Part shown: positions 6,703 to 12,977 of the stretch, in pieces
How positions within the stretch are numbered: the stretch's first letter is position 1
Layout of the letters: each line of letters opens with the position of its first letter
DNA from: Avoscillospira sp045589035
GTDB lineage: Bacteria > Bacillota > Clostridia > Oscillospirales > Oscillospiraceae
Direction: 5' to 3'
Length of the DNA: 17,279 nucleotides
Assembly: GCA_045589035.1 (NCBI GenBank)
Contig: JAZNFJ010000025.1
Location: forward strand, 1 to 17,279
Notes under the pieces: generated by a model
Database searches by the model: none
What the model was told of the DNA's origin: nothing
The model's input: only the letters and a program-made list of their open reading frames with translations
Translations under genes and position numbers: made by a program

Positions 6703-7551
6703 TCACCTCAAATCGATACCGGATGCTTTTTTCTCCAGCATGGTGTGGATCAATTCCGCAATATGGGCACCCGCCTCCACTGCCGGTGTGCCCTGCCGGT
6801 GGATGTTGGAAACCACCGTCCGCTTCGCTTCGGGAATACCGATTTTAGGCGCATAGGTGATATAGGCGGACATGGATTCGCTTGTCACAAGACCGGGGCG
6901 TTCGCCCACCAGCATACAGACCAGCTCCGCTCCTGTGATCTCACCGATGTGATCCGTTGCGCCAACTCTGGCATACTGGATAAACAGGGTTTTGCCCAAG
7001 GTGATGCCATAGGTTTTCAGCCCCTGCTCAATGGCTGCGGCGCAGTCCAAAGCATTGGCCATGACCGCATTGGAAGACAGGCCGTCACCGATGACCAGCA
7101 GCACACGAGGGTTCGGACCGCAGGTGTTTTTGATGACCACCTGATTCTTTTCATCGAACCGTCTGCCCAAGTCCGGTCGGGTCAGATACTGATCCTTGTC
7201 CTTACACATGGTCTGGGTGAAGGCAAGGCCGTTTTTCCTGTAAAAATCTTCATTCACCAGAGAAAAGACACTGTCCTGTGCGGCTGCATGATCGGCACGG
7301 AAGCGAAGCATGGACATTGTCCGGTATCTGGCACCGGTACGACCCAGACCCAGCCGGGCAGGTGTCTGCCGCTTCAATCGCAGATATTCCTCCCCATGGG
7401 CAGGATTTTTGACCAGATAGGTCGCACGAAGATCTTGTTCCGTCAAATCCGGCAGGCAGCCATCTTCCACAGCGGTCTGGGGCATTTCCGATGTTTCTCC
7501 CATCTCCTGCAGCAGCTGTGCTACCAGCTGTTTCAGTTCCTGTTTATCCAT
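6703..7551 (-). CDS. eutC: Ethanolamine ammonia-lyase small subunit EutC
   Basis: This is the small subunit of adenosylcobalamin-dependent ethanolamine ammonia-lyase; it helps bind the cofactor at the interface with EutB. The protein is 282 residues. Conserved blocks include TPARLGLGRTGARY (62-75), LRFRADHAAAQDSVF, VIGDGLSSNAV, GERPGL, and SNIHRQGTPAVEAGAHIA near the end. The first ~17 residues (MDKQELKQLVAQLLQEM) form an amphipathic helix, linked to the catalytic domain by an acidic stretch. In E. coli the matching segment delivers EutBC into the microcompartment, so the same role is likely here. The ATG at 7551 lies eight bases inside eutB and has AGGAGGT six bases upstream, so the two subunits are translationally coupled. 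Confidence 0.96.
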   Translation of the reverse strand: MDKQELKQLVAQLLQEMGETSEMPQTAVEDGCLPDLTEQDLRATYLVKNPAHGEEYLRLKRQTPARLGLGRTGARYRTMSMLRFRADHAAAQDSVFSLVNEDFYRKNGLAFTQTMCKDKDQYLTRPDLGRRFDEKNQVVIKNTCGPNPRVLLVIGDGLSSNAVMANALDCAAAIEQGLKTYGITLGKTLFIQYARVGATDHIGEITGAELVCMLVGERPGLVTSESMSAYITYAPKIGIPEAKRTVVSNIHRQGTPAVEAGAHIAELIHTMLEKKASGIDLR

Positions 7552-8923
7552 GGCGCACCTCCTGCAGCAGTACAGAGCCGTCGCCGGCCTTCTTTGTCAG
7601 TTTTCCATTTTCCACAAACCCCATTTTCTCCAGCCAGTTCTGGAAAGGCGGAATGGCAGTCAGATGAAAAATTTCACGCAGGGCTGCCGTTTCCCGGAAG
7701 CCTGTGGTCTGATAGTTGAGCATCACATCATCGCCGTGGGGAATGCCCATAAAGTAGTTGCAGCCGGCAGCGGTCAGCAATGCCGCCAGATTTTCAATAT
7801 CATTCTGGTCGGCCTTCATATGGTTGGTGTAACAGGCATCGCAGCCCATGGGGATGCCGGACAGCTTGCCCATAAAATGATCTTCCAGGCCGGCACGGAT
7901 GACCTGCTTGGAGTTATACAGATACTCAGGGCCGATAAAACCAACCACCGTATTGACCAGAAAAGGCTGATACTGCCGGGCAAAGCCGTAGCATCGAGCC
8001 TCCATGGTCACCTGATCGGCGCCGTGATGGGCCTCTGCGGACAGTTCCGAACCCTGACCGGTTTCAAAATACATGACATTGGGGCCGGTTGCTGTGCCTT
8101 TGTGCAGTGCCATCTGCCGGGCTTCTTCCAACATCGCACCGCTGATACCAAAGGCCTCGTTGCCCTTCTGGCTGCCGGCAATGGACTGGAACACCAGGTC
8201 CATGGGCGCACCCTTTTTCAGCGCCTCCATCTGCGTGGTCACATGACCCAGAACGCAAATCTGCGTGGGAATTTCCCACTTCTGCCGGACATCGTGGAAC
8301 ATCCGCAAAATCTGCCCCAGCCGTTCGGCAGAATCCGTCACAGGGTTCAGACCCAAAACCGCATCGCCTGCGCCAAAACTTAAACCTTCCAGCAAAGATG
8401 CCAGAATACCGTCCGGGTCATCGGTGGTATGGTTGGGCTGCAGTCGGCAGCTGAGGGTGCCGGGCAGACCGATGGTGGTATTGCAATGGGCGGTCACGCG
8501 GATTTTATTGGCGGCGTAGATGAGATCCAGATTGCTCATCAGCTTTGCCACCGCTGCGATCATTTCGGAAGTCAGGCCCTTGGAAATGCGGTGAATGTCT
8601 GCTTCTGTGGTATTTTCGCATAAAATCCATTCCCGAAGTTCAGAAACCGTCCAGTTTTTGATTTCTTCATAGATGGTCAGATTGACACCGTCCTGAATGA
8701 TGCGGGTGACCTCATCCTGCTCATAAGGCACGGCAGGGTTTTCCCGCAGATCCCGAAGGGTCAGTTGGGCAAGGACAACCTTGGCAGCCACCCGTTCCGC
8801 CGCATTTTCTGCGGCAATGCCTGCCAGTTTGTCACCGGATTTTTCTTCGTTGGCCTTGGCCATGACCTCTTTCACAGAAGAAAAGGCATAGGTCTGACCA
8901 AGCAGTTTTGTTTTTAGCAGCAA
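7544..8923 (-). CDS. eutB: Ethanolamine ammonia-lyase large subunit EutB
   Basis: This TIM-barrel catalytic subunit converts ethanolamine to acetaldehyde and ammonia by B12-dependent radical chemistry. The 459-residue protein is complete. Counted from the chosen start, the residues known to contact substrate in the E. coli enzyme fall at the same numbers: Arg160 and Gln162 (SCRLQPNHT), Asn193 (GLNPV), Glu287 (FETGQGSE), Phe329, Asp362 (GCDACYTNH) and Met392. That register strongly supports a full-length active enzyme and its start. The start codon is TTG at 8923, with AGGAGG eight bases upstream; the in-frame codons between the eutA stop and this TTG are GAG, GCA, TGT and ATT. An ATG at 8930 is in another frame. 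The N-terminus MLLKTKLLGQTYAFSSVKEV matches clostridial EutB. The gene overlaps eutC by eight bases. Confidence 0.97.
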   Translation of the reverse strand: MLLKTKLLGQTYAFSSVKEVMAKANEEKSGDKLAGIAAENAAERVAAKVVLAQLTLRDLRENPAVPYEQDEVTRIIQDGVNLTIYEEIKNWTVSELREWILCENTTEADIHRISKGLTSEMIAAVAKLMSNLDLIYAANKIRVTAHCNTTIGLPGTLSCRLQPNHTTDDPDGILASLLEGLSFGAGDAVLGLNPVTDSAERLGQILRMFHDVRQKWEIPTQICVLGHVTTQMEALKKGAPMDLVFQSIAGSQKGNEAFGISGAMLEEARQMALHKGTATGPNVMYFETGQGSELSAEAHHGADQVTMEARCYGFARQYQPFLVNTVVGFIGPEYLYNSKQVIRAGLEDHFMGKLSGIPMGCDACYTNHMKADQNDIENLAALLTAAGCNYFMGIPHGDDVMLNYQTTGFRETAALREIFHLTAIPPFQNWLEKMGFVENGKLTKKAGDGSVLLQEVRHG

Positions 8924-8931
8924 AATACATG

Positions 8932-8937
8932 CCTCCT
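8932..8937 (-). promoter_or_regulatory. Ribosome binding site that fixes the eutB TTG start
   Basis: A full AGGAGG overlaps the eutA stop codon on the minus strand, eight bases before the TTG at 8923. The competing ATG at 8928-8930 is only one base from it and out of frame. Confidence 0.8.
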
Positions 8938-10270
8938 ATTCAAATGCCAGTGTCTTTACGATGACCGGAACTGCCGCGCCGCCTGCAACAGGAGCGGCAA
9001 TATCCAGATAACTGCCTGTGGGTATGTGGATGCGGTCAATACAGATCAGCGGTGCTGTCTTTCCAAGACGAAGCTGCAATGCCTGTCCCAAAGCCTTTGC
9101 CATATCCTGTTCCACCGCCACCACCAGAGGCGCAGACAGAGGCTGCACGCCCTCGGCGATGGTATCCGCCAGCTGTGAGATCCGCTGAAAGGTGGGACTT
9201 GGCTCTCCTTCCAGAAACAATGCCGCTGTTTCTTCTCCATAGACAGACAGCTTCTCTTTGATTTCCTGCCTGCTCACCTGCTGCAGGTGAACCACCGGCA
9301 GATTTTGCAGGGGAAAATCAATTCCGGAGTAGGAAATGGTAGAGCCGGACAGTTCTGTGGTATAGCTGCCTGCACCGATGACTGTGGCGCGGATGGTTTC
9401 CTGACCCAAAAGGTATTCCTGCGAACAGAGTCTGGATTTTGCGATGGCTTTGCCCAGAAGGATACCCAGATCCCCATAACGGAGCCAATCAGCTTCGCTT
9501 TCGCCAATCAGATCCGCCACACCACCGGAGAAGGACACCAAAACAGGTTCATTGGGCAGGGTTACCATCTTATCTGTGATTAGTTTTTGCAGACGCTCAT
9601 CCATTGGTCGTAGACCGGCTGCCTGCTCCAGAACTTCCGCCAGTTCCTCCGCCAGCTTTTGCGGATCATCGGTATCCATGCCCTTCAGCACCGGCGAAAC
9701 ATAGGTCGGATTGCCCTGAGAATCGAATTTCATCAATCTGCCGCCTACATTCAGGCAGCCTGTATCCACCAGATTGCCCTGCGGGTCAAAAAGTGCCAGA
9801 TTGGATGTGCCGCCGCCAATGTCCATATGCAGGACATACCGCCGTTTATTCCTTGCAGCCCGATCTGCACCGGCTCCCCGGGCAGCCAGAATGCTCTCCA
9901 GTGCAGGACCTGCTGTGGCAACCACAAAATCCCCGGCGAACTCCGCAAGGGCGGATAAAACCTGTCTGGCATTTTCTTTCCGCGCTGTTTCCCCTGTGAT
10001 GATGACTGCACCGGTCTGTACATTTGAGGACTTGATCTCCGCTTTCCGGTATTCTTCGGCAATGATGGAACGGACACCCTCTGCATCAATGGTATCGGCA
10101 GAAAGCAGCGGGGTAAAATGAATGTCGCTTCGATAGAGCACTTCCCTATTTACGATCTCCATGCGGGGAACTGTAAAAGAAGATGCCGTGTTTTCCACCT
10201 GCAGGCGGGACAGGATCATCTGGGTTGTGCTGGTGCCCAAATCAATTCCAACCGATAAGATGCTTTCCAT
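8936..10270 (-). CDS. eutA: Ethanolamine ammonia-lyase reactivating factor EutA
   Basis: EutA is an ASKHA-fold ATPase that exchanges damaged or inactive cobalamin out of EutBC so that the lyase can be reloaded with adenosylcobalamin. The 444-residue protein has the phosphate-1 loop GIDLGTSTTQM (8-18), ITGETARKENAR (91-102), VVATAGPALESILAARG, and the phosphate-2 loop MDIGGGTSNLALFD (149-162). A later FSGGVADLIG block is also typical. It is slightly shorter than E. coli EutA (467). The start is taken as the ATG at 10270, which shares one base with the stop of the upstream gene (TGATG); a TTG one codon earlier is possible. GGTGGG is the upstream ribosome site. Twelve bases separate it from eutB, its target. 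Confidence 0.95.
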   Translation of the reverse strand: MESILSVGIDLGTSTTQMILSRLQVENTASSFTVPRMEIVNREVLYRSDIHFTPLLSADTIDAEGVRSIIAEEYRKAEIKSSNVQTGAVIITGETARKENARQVLSALAEFAGDFVVATAGPALESILAARGAGADRAARNKRRYVLHMDIGGGTSNLALFDPQGNLVDTGCLNVGGRLMKFDSQGNPTYVSPVLKGMDTDDPQKLAEELAEVLEQAAGLRPMDERLQKLITDKMVTLPNEPVLVSFSGGVADLIGESEADWLRYGDLGILLGKAIAKSRLCSQEYLLGQETIRATVIGAGSYTTELSGSTISYSGIDFPLQNLPVVHLQQVSRQEIKEKLSVYGEETAALFLEGEPSPTFQRISQLADTIAEGVQPLSAPLVVAVEQDMAKALGQALQLRLGKTAPLICIDRIHIPTGSYLDIAAPVAGGAAVPVIVKTLAFE

Positions 10271-11331
10271 CAATGTCCCACCGCCTGCAGGATTTTACGG
10301 ATTTTTTCCGGTGTTGCCGGCTCCGGATTGGTTTTACAGCATCCATCGGCAAGAATGGCAGGAATCAGTTCTTCGCAAGCTTTTGGCTCTTTCCCCGCCT
10401 GCTGCAAGGTGGCAGGCAGCCCCAGTTTGCTGCGCAGATTGACAATGGCATTGGTCAGATTCCGAAGGCTCATTCGCTCCGTTGCCCCTGAGAGCCCGCA
10501 CAGCTTTGCCAGTCTGGCATATTGGGGTAAAGCAGACTCGTTAACTGCCATCACATGTGGCAGCACCATGGCACACAGCCGTCCATGTGGCAGATGATAT
10601 ACACCGCCCAGCACATGAGCAACCGCATGGCACAGACCCAGACCCGCATTGTCAAAAGCCATGCCTGCCATAGTGGCGGCTTCCAGCATCCGCCCCCGTG
10701 CATCCCCATCTCCGGAAAAAGCCGCAGGCAGATCGTTCAGCGCTGTCACAGCACCGGAGAATGCCAGAGCATCGGTAAAACTGCTGCGATTTGTGGCAGC
10801 AATGGCCTCCACGCAATGGGCCAGCAGATCCATACCCGTATCTGCCACCAGTCCTTTTGGCAGCGACAGCAGCAGGTCATGATCCAGAATGGCTGCATCA
10901 GGGCGCAGCTCTGGGTCTACCACCGGATGCTTGATTCCATCCTTTGTGAGGACAGAAAAAGATGTGACTTCCGATCCGCTGCCGGCAGTAGTGGGGATGG
11001 CATAGAAGGTCATAGGCATCCCTGCTGCCAGCCGAATGGCCTTGGCGCAGTCCATGGGGCTGCCGCCGCCCAGCGCAATGAGCAGATCAGGCTTGTACTG
11101 CACACAAAGTGCCGCACCCTCTGCCGCCAGTTCTGCCGAAGGATCGGGCTGCACCTTGTCAAAGACCCGGACTTCCGCATTGGGGACGAGTTTTCCCACT
11201 TCCACGGCTTTCCCTGTTTGGGAAAAATAACTGTCCGTTACCACCAGCACACGCACAGCCTTGCAGTCATTTAAAGCTGCCAAAGCATGCTTTCCTGTAT
11301 ATATTTTTGTTGGACAATGGAAAACTTTCAT
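10270..11331 (-). CDS. eutG: Iron-containing alcohol dehydrogenase, EutG/PduQ type
   Basis: This enzyme would reduce acetaldehyde to ethanol with NADH, balancing the NADH made by EutE. The protein is 353 residues from the ATG at 11331. The NAD-binding GGGSPMDCAKAI starts at 88 and TTAGSGSEVT at 114. The four predicted iron ligands are Asp168, His172, His235 and His249. Their spacing (4, 63, 14) equals that of the FucO family, so the metal site is intact. The frame is open to 11436, but the extra 34 residues are unlike the family. MKVFHCPTKIYTG is a normal N-terminus, and GGTGA lies four bases before this ATG; a second ATG one codon earlier is also possible. It is the first gene of the eut operon. 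It could act on propionaldehyde too. Confidence 0.88.
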   Translation of the reverse strand: MKVFHCPTKIYTGKHALAALNDCKAVRVLVVTDSYFSQTGKAVEVGKLVPNAEVRVFDKVQPDPSAELAAEGAALCVQYKPDLLIALGGGSPMDCAKAIRLAAGMPMTFYAIPTTAGSGSEVTSFSVLTKDGIKHPVVDPELRPDAAILDHDLLLSLPKGLVADTGMDLLAHCVEAIAATNRSSFTDALAFSGAVTALNDLPAAFSGDGDARGRMLEAATMAGMAFDNAGLGLCHAVAHVLGGVYHLPHGRLCAMVLPHVMAVNESALPQYARLAKLCGLSGATERMSLRNLTNAIVNLRSKLGLPATLQQAGKEPKACEELIPAILADGCCKTNPEPATPEKIRKILQAVGH

Positions 11332-11391
11332 CATTTCACCGTCTTTCGGCTTTAGTATGACCAGGAAAAAGCGGATTATGTTGTAAACTTC

Positions 11392-11416
11392 TTTCCCGCC
11401 ATTGGCAGCGGGGAAA
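11392..11416. repeat. Inverted repeat over the -35 box of the CFI-box gene
   Basis: TTTCCCGC (11392-11399) pairs with GCGGGGAAA (11408-11416) with one bulged G around CATTGGCA. It covers the plus-strand -35 hexamer TTGGCA. It could be an operator, or a hairpin in the eut leader if the minus-strand transcript starts further upstream. Confidence 0.4.
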
Positions 11417-11430
11417 TTTTGTGGTATGAT
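11402..11430 (+). promoter_or_regulatory. Sigma-A-type promoter of the CFI-box gene
   Basis: The -35 is TTGGCA (11402-11407) and the -10 is TATGAT (11425-11430), with a 17-base spacer ending in TGG, a partial extended -10. Transcription would start near 11437, about 20 bases before the ATG. Confidence 0.65.
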
Positions 11431-11445
11431 AAACAAAAATGTTTA
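11430..11445. repeat. Perfect palindrome TAAACA-4-TGTTTA, possible operator
   Basis: The arms TAAACA (11430-11435) and TGTTTA (11440-11445) flank AAAA, next to the -10 box and expected start site of the plus-strand gene. A further TGTAAAC lies at 11382-11388, and its inverse GTTTACA lies at 11441-11447 overlapping the palindrome. The layout suggests a protein binding site, but the regulator is unknown. Confidence 0.35.
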
Positions 11446-11456
11446 CAGGTGATTTT

Positions 11457-12392
11457 ATGGAACATAAAGACCTTCTTTCCGGTATCTGCCCCCAGTGCGG
11501 CGAAAAGCTGGAAATCCCTGCCCATCTGGATGCGTTCTCCTGCATGTACTGCGGTGCAAGACTTTCCCAAAAGGATCTGAGTGCAGAAGTCGATCCCGTT
11601 GCTTCCACCGAAGCCGAAGCCGCTGCCGATTACTACAAAGCAAATATTCTGCAGGTCGTTACGGAGCACAGAGAAATTGAAAAATCCCTGACCAGAAATG
11701 CCTACGAGCCCGCCATGGATGCCTACGAAGCCCAATGCGGCAAGATTTTTGAACAGCTGAATACCGCCTGCATGGGCGGGGCTTTGACTGTCCGGGAGGC
11801 TGCCGATTGGCTGTTGGATCGACTGGAGGAACAATGGGTCGTGGATCTCAAAAAGAAAAAGCTGGGGCAGACTGCCGCCAGCTTGCGTGATGGGGATAAA
11901 TTCCTCATTGCCGTGTTCCTTGTGCCTATGATTCGCCGGCTGGGTCTTAGCTGCATCAGTGATTACTGCAACGCTCTCCATGCCGCCTGGATGGAGCGTT
12001 TCCCCAAATCTCTCTGGCAGGTAGGCGATTTTGACAGCATCAACAACAGCTTCCGAAAGAAGTTCCTGGGCCTTTGCTTTATTACTACCGCAGTATGTTT
12101 GGAGGAAGGTAAAAGTGATGACTGTGCAGAACTGACTGCCTTCCGTAATTTCCGGGACGGATATCTGCAGTCCTGCCCCGATGGCAAAGCGCTGATTGAA
12201 GAATACTACGCTATCGCACCCAGCATTGTTCTGGAAATCGAAAAATCCGCAGACCCCAAAAGCCGCTATGCCGAAATCCGCAAGGAATATCTGCAGCCCT
12301 GCTATGAGGATCTGCAGGCAGGTCGGCAGCTGCAGTGTAAGCTGCGTTATACAGAAATGGTCCGCGCCCTGCAAAAAGAATATTTGAGCTGA
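11457..12392 (+). CDS. Zinc-ribbon protein with a CFI-box-like segment, function unknown
   Basis: This 311-residue protein has no established function. An N-terminal zinc ribbon is formed by Cys11, Cys14, Cys29 and Cys32 (CPQC and CMYC). A helical, charged middle part follows (residues ~55-200, including LLDRLEEQWVVDLKKKK). At 207-255 the pattern CFITTAV, then FRNFRDGYL, then YYAIAPSIV matches the CFI-box seen at the C-terminus of assorted bacterial proteins. Here about 55 residues follow it, so it is not strictly terminal. No signal peptide or clear membrane helix is visible. The start is the ATG at 11457, with AGGTGA four bases upstream; an ATG at 11439 in the same frame lacks a ribosome site. 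It has its own promoter, diverges from the eut operon and ends at a strong hairpin. A link to eut is only positional. Confidence 0.75.
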   Translation: MEHKDLLSGICPQCGEKLEIPAHLDAFSCMYCGARLSQKDLSAEVDPVASTEAEAAADYYKANILQVVTEHREIEKSLTRNAYEPAMDAYEAQCGKIFEQLNTACMGGALTVREAADWLLDRLEEQWVVDLKKKKLGQTAASLRDGDKFLIAVFLVPMIRRLGLSCISDYCNALHAAWMERFPKSLWQVGDFDSINNSFRKKFLGLCFITTAVCLEEGKSDDCAELTAFRNFRDGYLQSCPDGKALIEEYYAIAPSIVLEIEKSADPKSRYAEIRKEYLQPCYEDLQAGRQLQCKLRYTEMVRALQKEYLS

Positions 12393-12394
12393 CA

Positions 12395-12435
12395 AAAACG
12401 ACCCATTCTCTTTCGGGAATGGGTCGTTTTGTTAT
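12395..12435. terminator. Strong bidirectional terminator
   Basis: A perfect 14-bp stem, AAAACGACCCATTC (12395-12408) and GAATGGGTCGTTTT (12417-12430), encloses an 8-base loop. The A and T runs at its ends make it work for the CFI-box gene on the plus strand and for tspO on the minus strand, whose stop codon is at 12432-12434. Confidence 0.9.
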
Positions 12436-12908
12436 GCACGATTCAGAAGCCAGACACCTAAATTCAGATAAGATGCAAAGATCACCCAGATCAGATAGGG
12501 CAGCTGCAGAATTCCTGCCAGCGGATCTACTCTCCAGAAGGCATAAACCATCAGCGCCACCAGCACAATCAGCAGAATCAGCCAAAGGTAGGCAAAGCCG
12601 AATGCCTGCAAATTAAAGAAGAACAAACTCCAGAAGAAATTGACCACCAGCTGCACCACGAAAATATTCAGCGCGCGGTTTCTCCAAATACTCGGTTCCG
12701 ACAAGCTTACCCGCGCCGCACCAATTCCCATCAGCGCATACAGAATCGTCCACACGATGGGAAAGACGATGGCAGGCGGAGAAAGGGGCGGCTGCACAAT
12801 TTGCTGGGTATAGAGATCCATGTTCCCTCTTGTGAGCCATGCTGCCAAAAGCCCAACAGCCTCGGAGAGCAAAATCCAACCGACATATTGCCATGCTTGT
12901 TTTTTCAT
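12432..12908 (-). CDS. tspO: TspO/MBR family membrane protein
   Basis: This is a five-helix membrane protein of the tryptophan-rich sensory protein (translocator protein) family, which binds porphyrins and related ligands; the bacterial role is not settled. From the ATG at 12908 it is 158 residues. The family signature is QPPLSPPAIVFPIVWTILYALMG (39-61), followed by NFFWSLFFFNLQ (90-101), FWRVDPLAGILQLPYLIWVIFASYLN (124-149) and a terminal VWLLNRA. The length is normal. The frame is open 16 codons further upstream, but GGTGAT just before 12908 and the family N-terminus favour the shorter form. It lies 69 bases downstream of glmM beyond a hairpin, with no clear promoter of its own, so it may be reached by read-through. 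Confidence 0.9.
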   Translation of the reverse strand: MKKQAWQYVGWILLSEAVGLLAAWLTRGNMDLYTQQIVQPPLSPPAIVFPIVWTILYALMGIGAARVSLSEPSIWRNRALNIFVVQLVVNFFWSLFFFNLQAFGFAYLWLILLIVLVALMVYAFWRVDPLAGILQLPYLIWVIFASYLNLGVWLLNRA

Positions 12909-12937
12909 ATCATCACCCAAAACAAGCCTATGCAGAA

Positions 12938-12972
12938 GAAAATCGGCGCAGAACAAGTCTGCACCGATTTGA
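12938..12972 (-). terminator. Hairpin terminator or attenuator between glmM and tspO
   Basis: The arms AAATCGGCGCAGA (12940-12952) and TCTGCACCGATTT (12958-12970) pair over 13 bases, with one mismatch or G-U pair, around a 5-base loop. On the minus strand the stem is followed by TTCTTCT, a moderate U tract, so termination may be partial. Confidence 0.65.
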
Positions 12973-12977
12973 TTGAT

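Larger units (their letters stand above)
11332..11456. promoter_or_regulatory. Divergent control region between the eut operon and the CFI-box gene
   Basis: These 125 bases must hold the start signals for the 12-gene eut transcript (minus) and the zinc-ribbon gene (plus). For the minus strand I find only a possible -10 box CATAAT (plus-strand 11375-11380, read as ATTATG) and no matching -35, which fits an activator-dependent promoter. No pair of ANTAR-type antiterminator hairpins of the EutV kind is apparent. Two palindromic elements are listed separately. Confidence 0.55.

Noticed and set aside
6607..7719. Plus-strand open frame of 370 codons opposite eutC and parts of its neighbours
   Set aside because: It is antisense to conserved eut genes, with low-complexity His, Gln and Gly content and no start signals.
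11332..11436. Extended N-terminus of the EutG-like protein
   Set aside because: The added 34 residues are unlike the family, run through the divergent control region and have no ribosome site; MKVFHCPTKIYTG is a normal start.
11376..11447. CcpA cre site from the TGTAAAC and GTTTACA half-sites
   Set aside because: The half-sites are about 50 bases apart and no single 14-base cre with the CG centre is present.
11376..12395. Minus-strand open frame of 339 codons opposite the CFI-box gene
   Set aside because: The plus-strand frame has a promoter, ribosome site, zinc ribbon and CFI-box. The minus frame has none and runs through the terminator stem.
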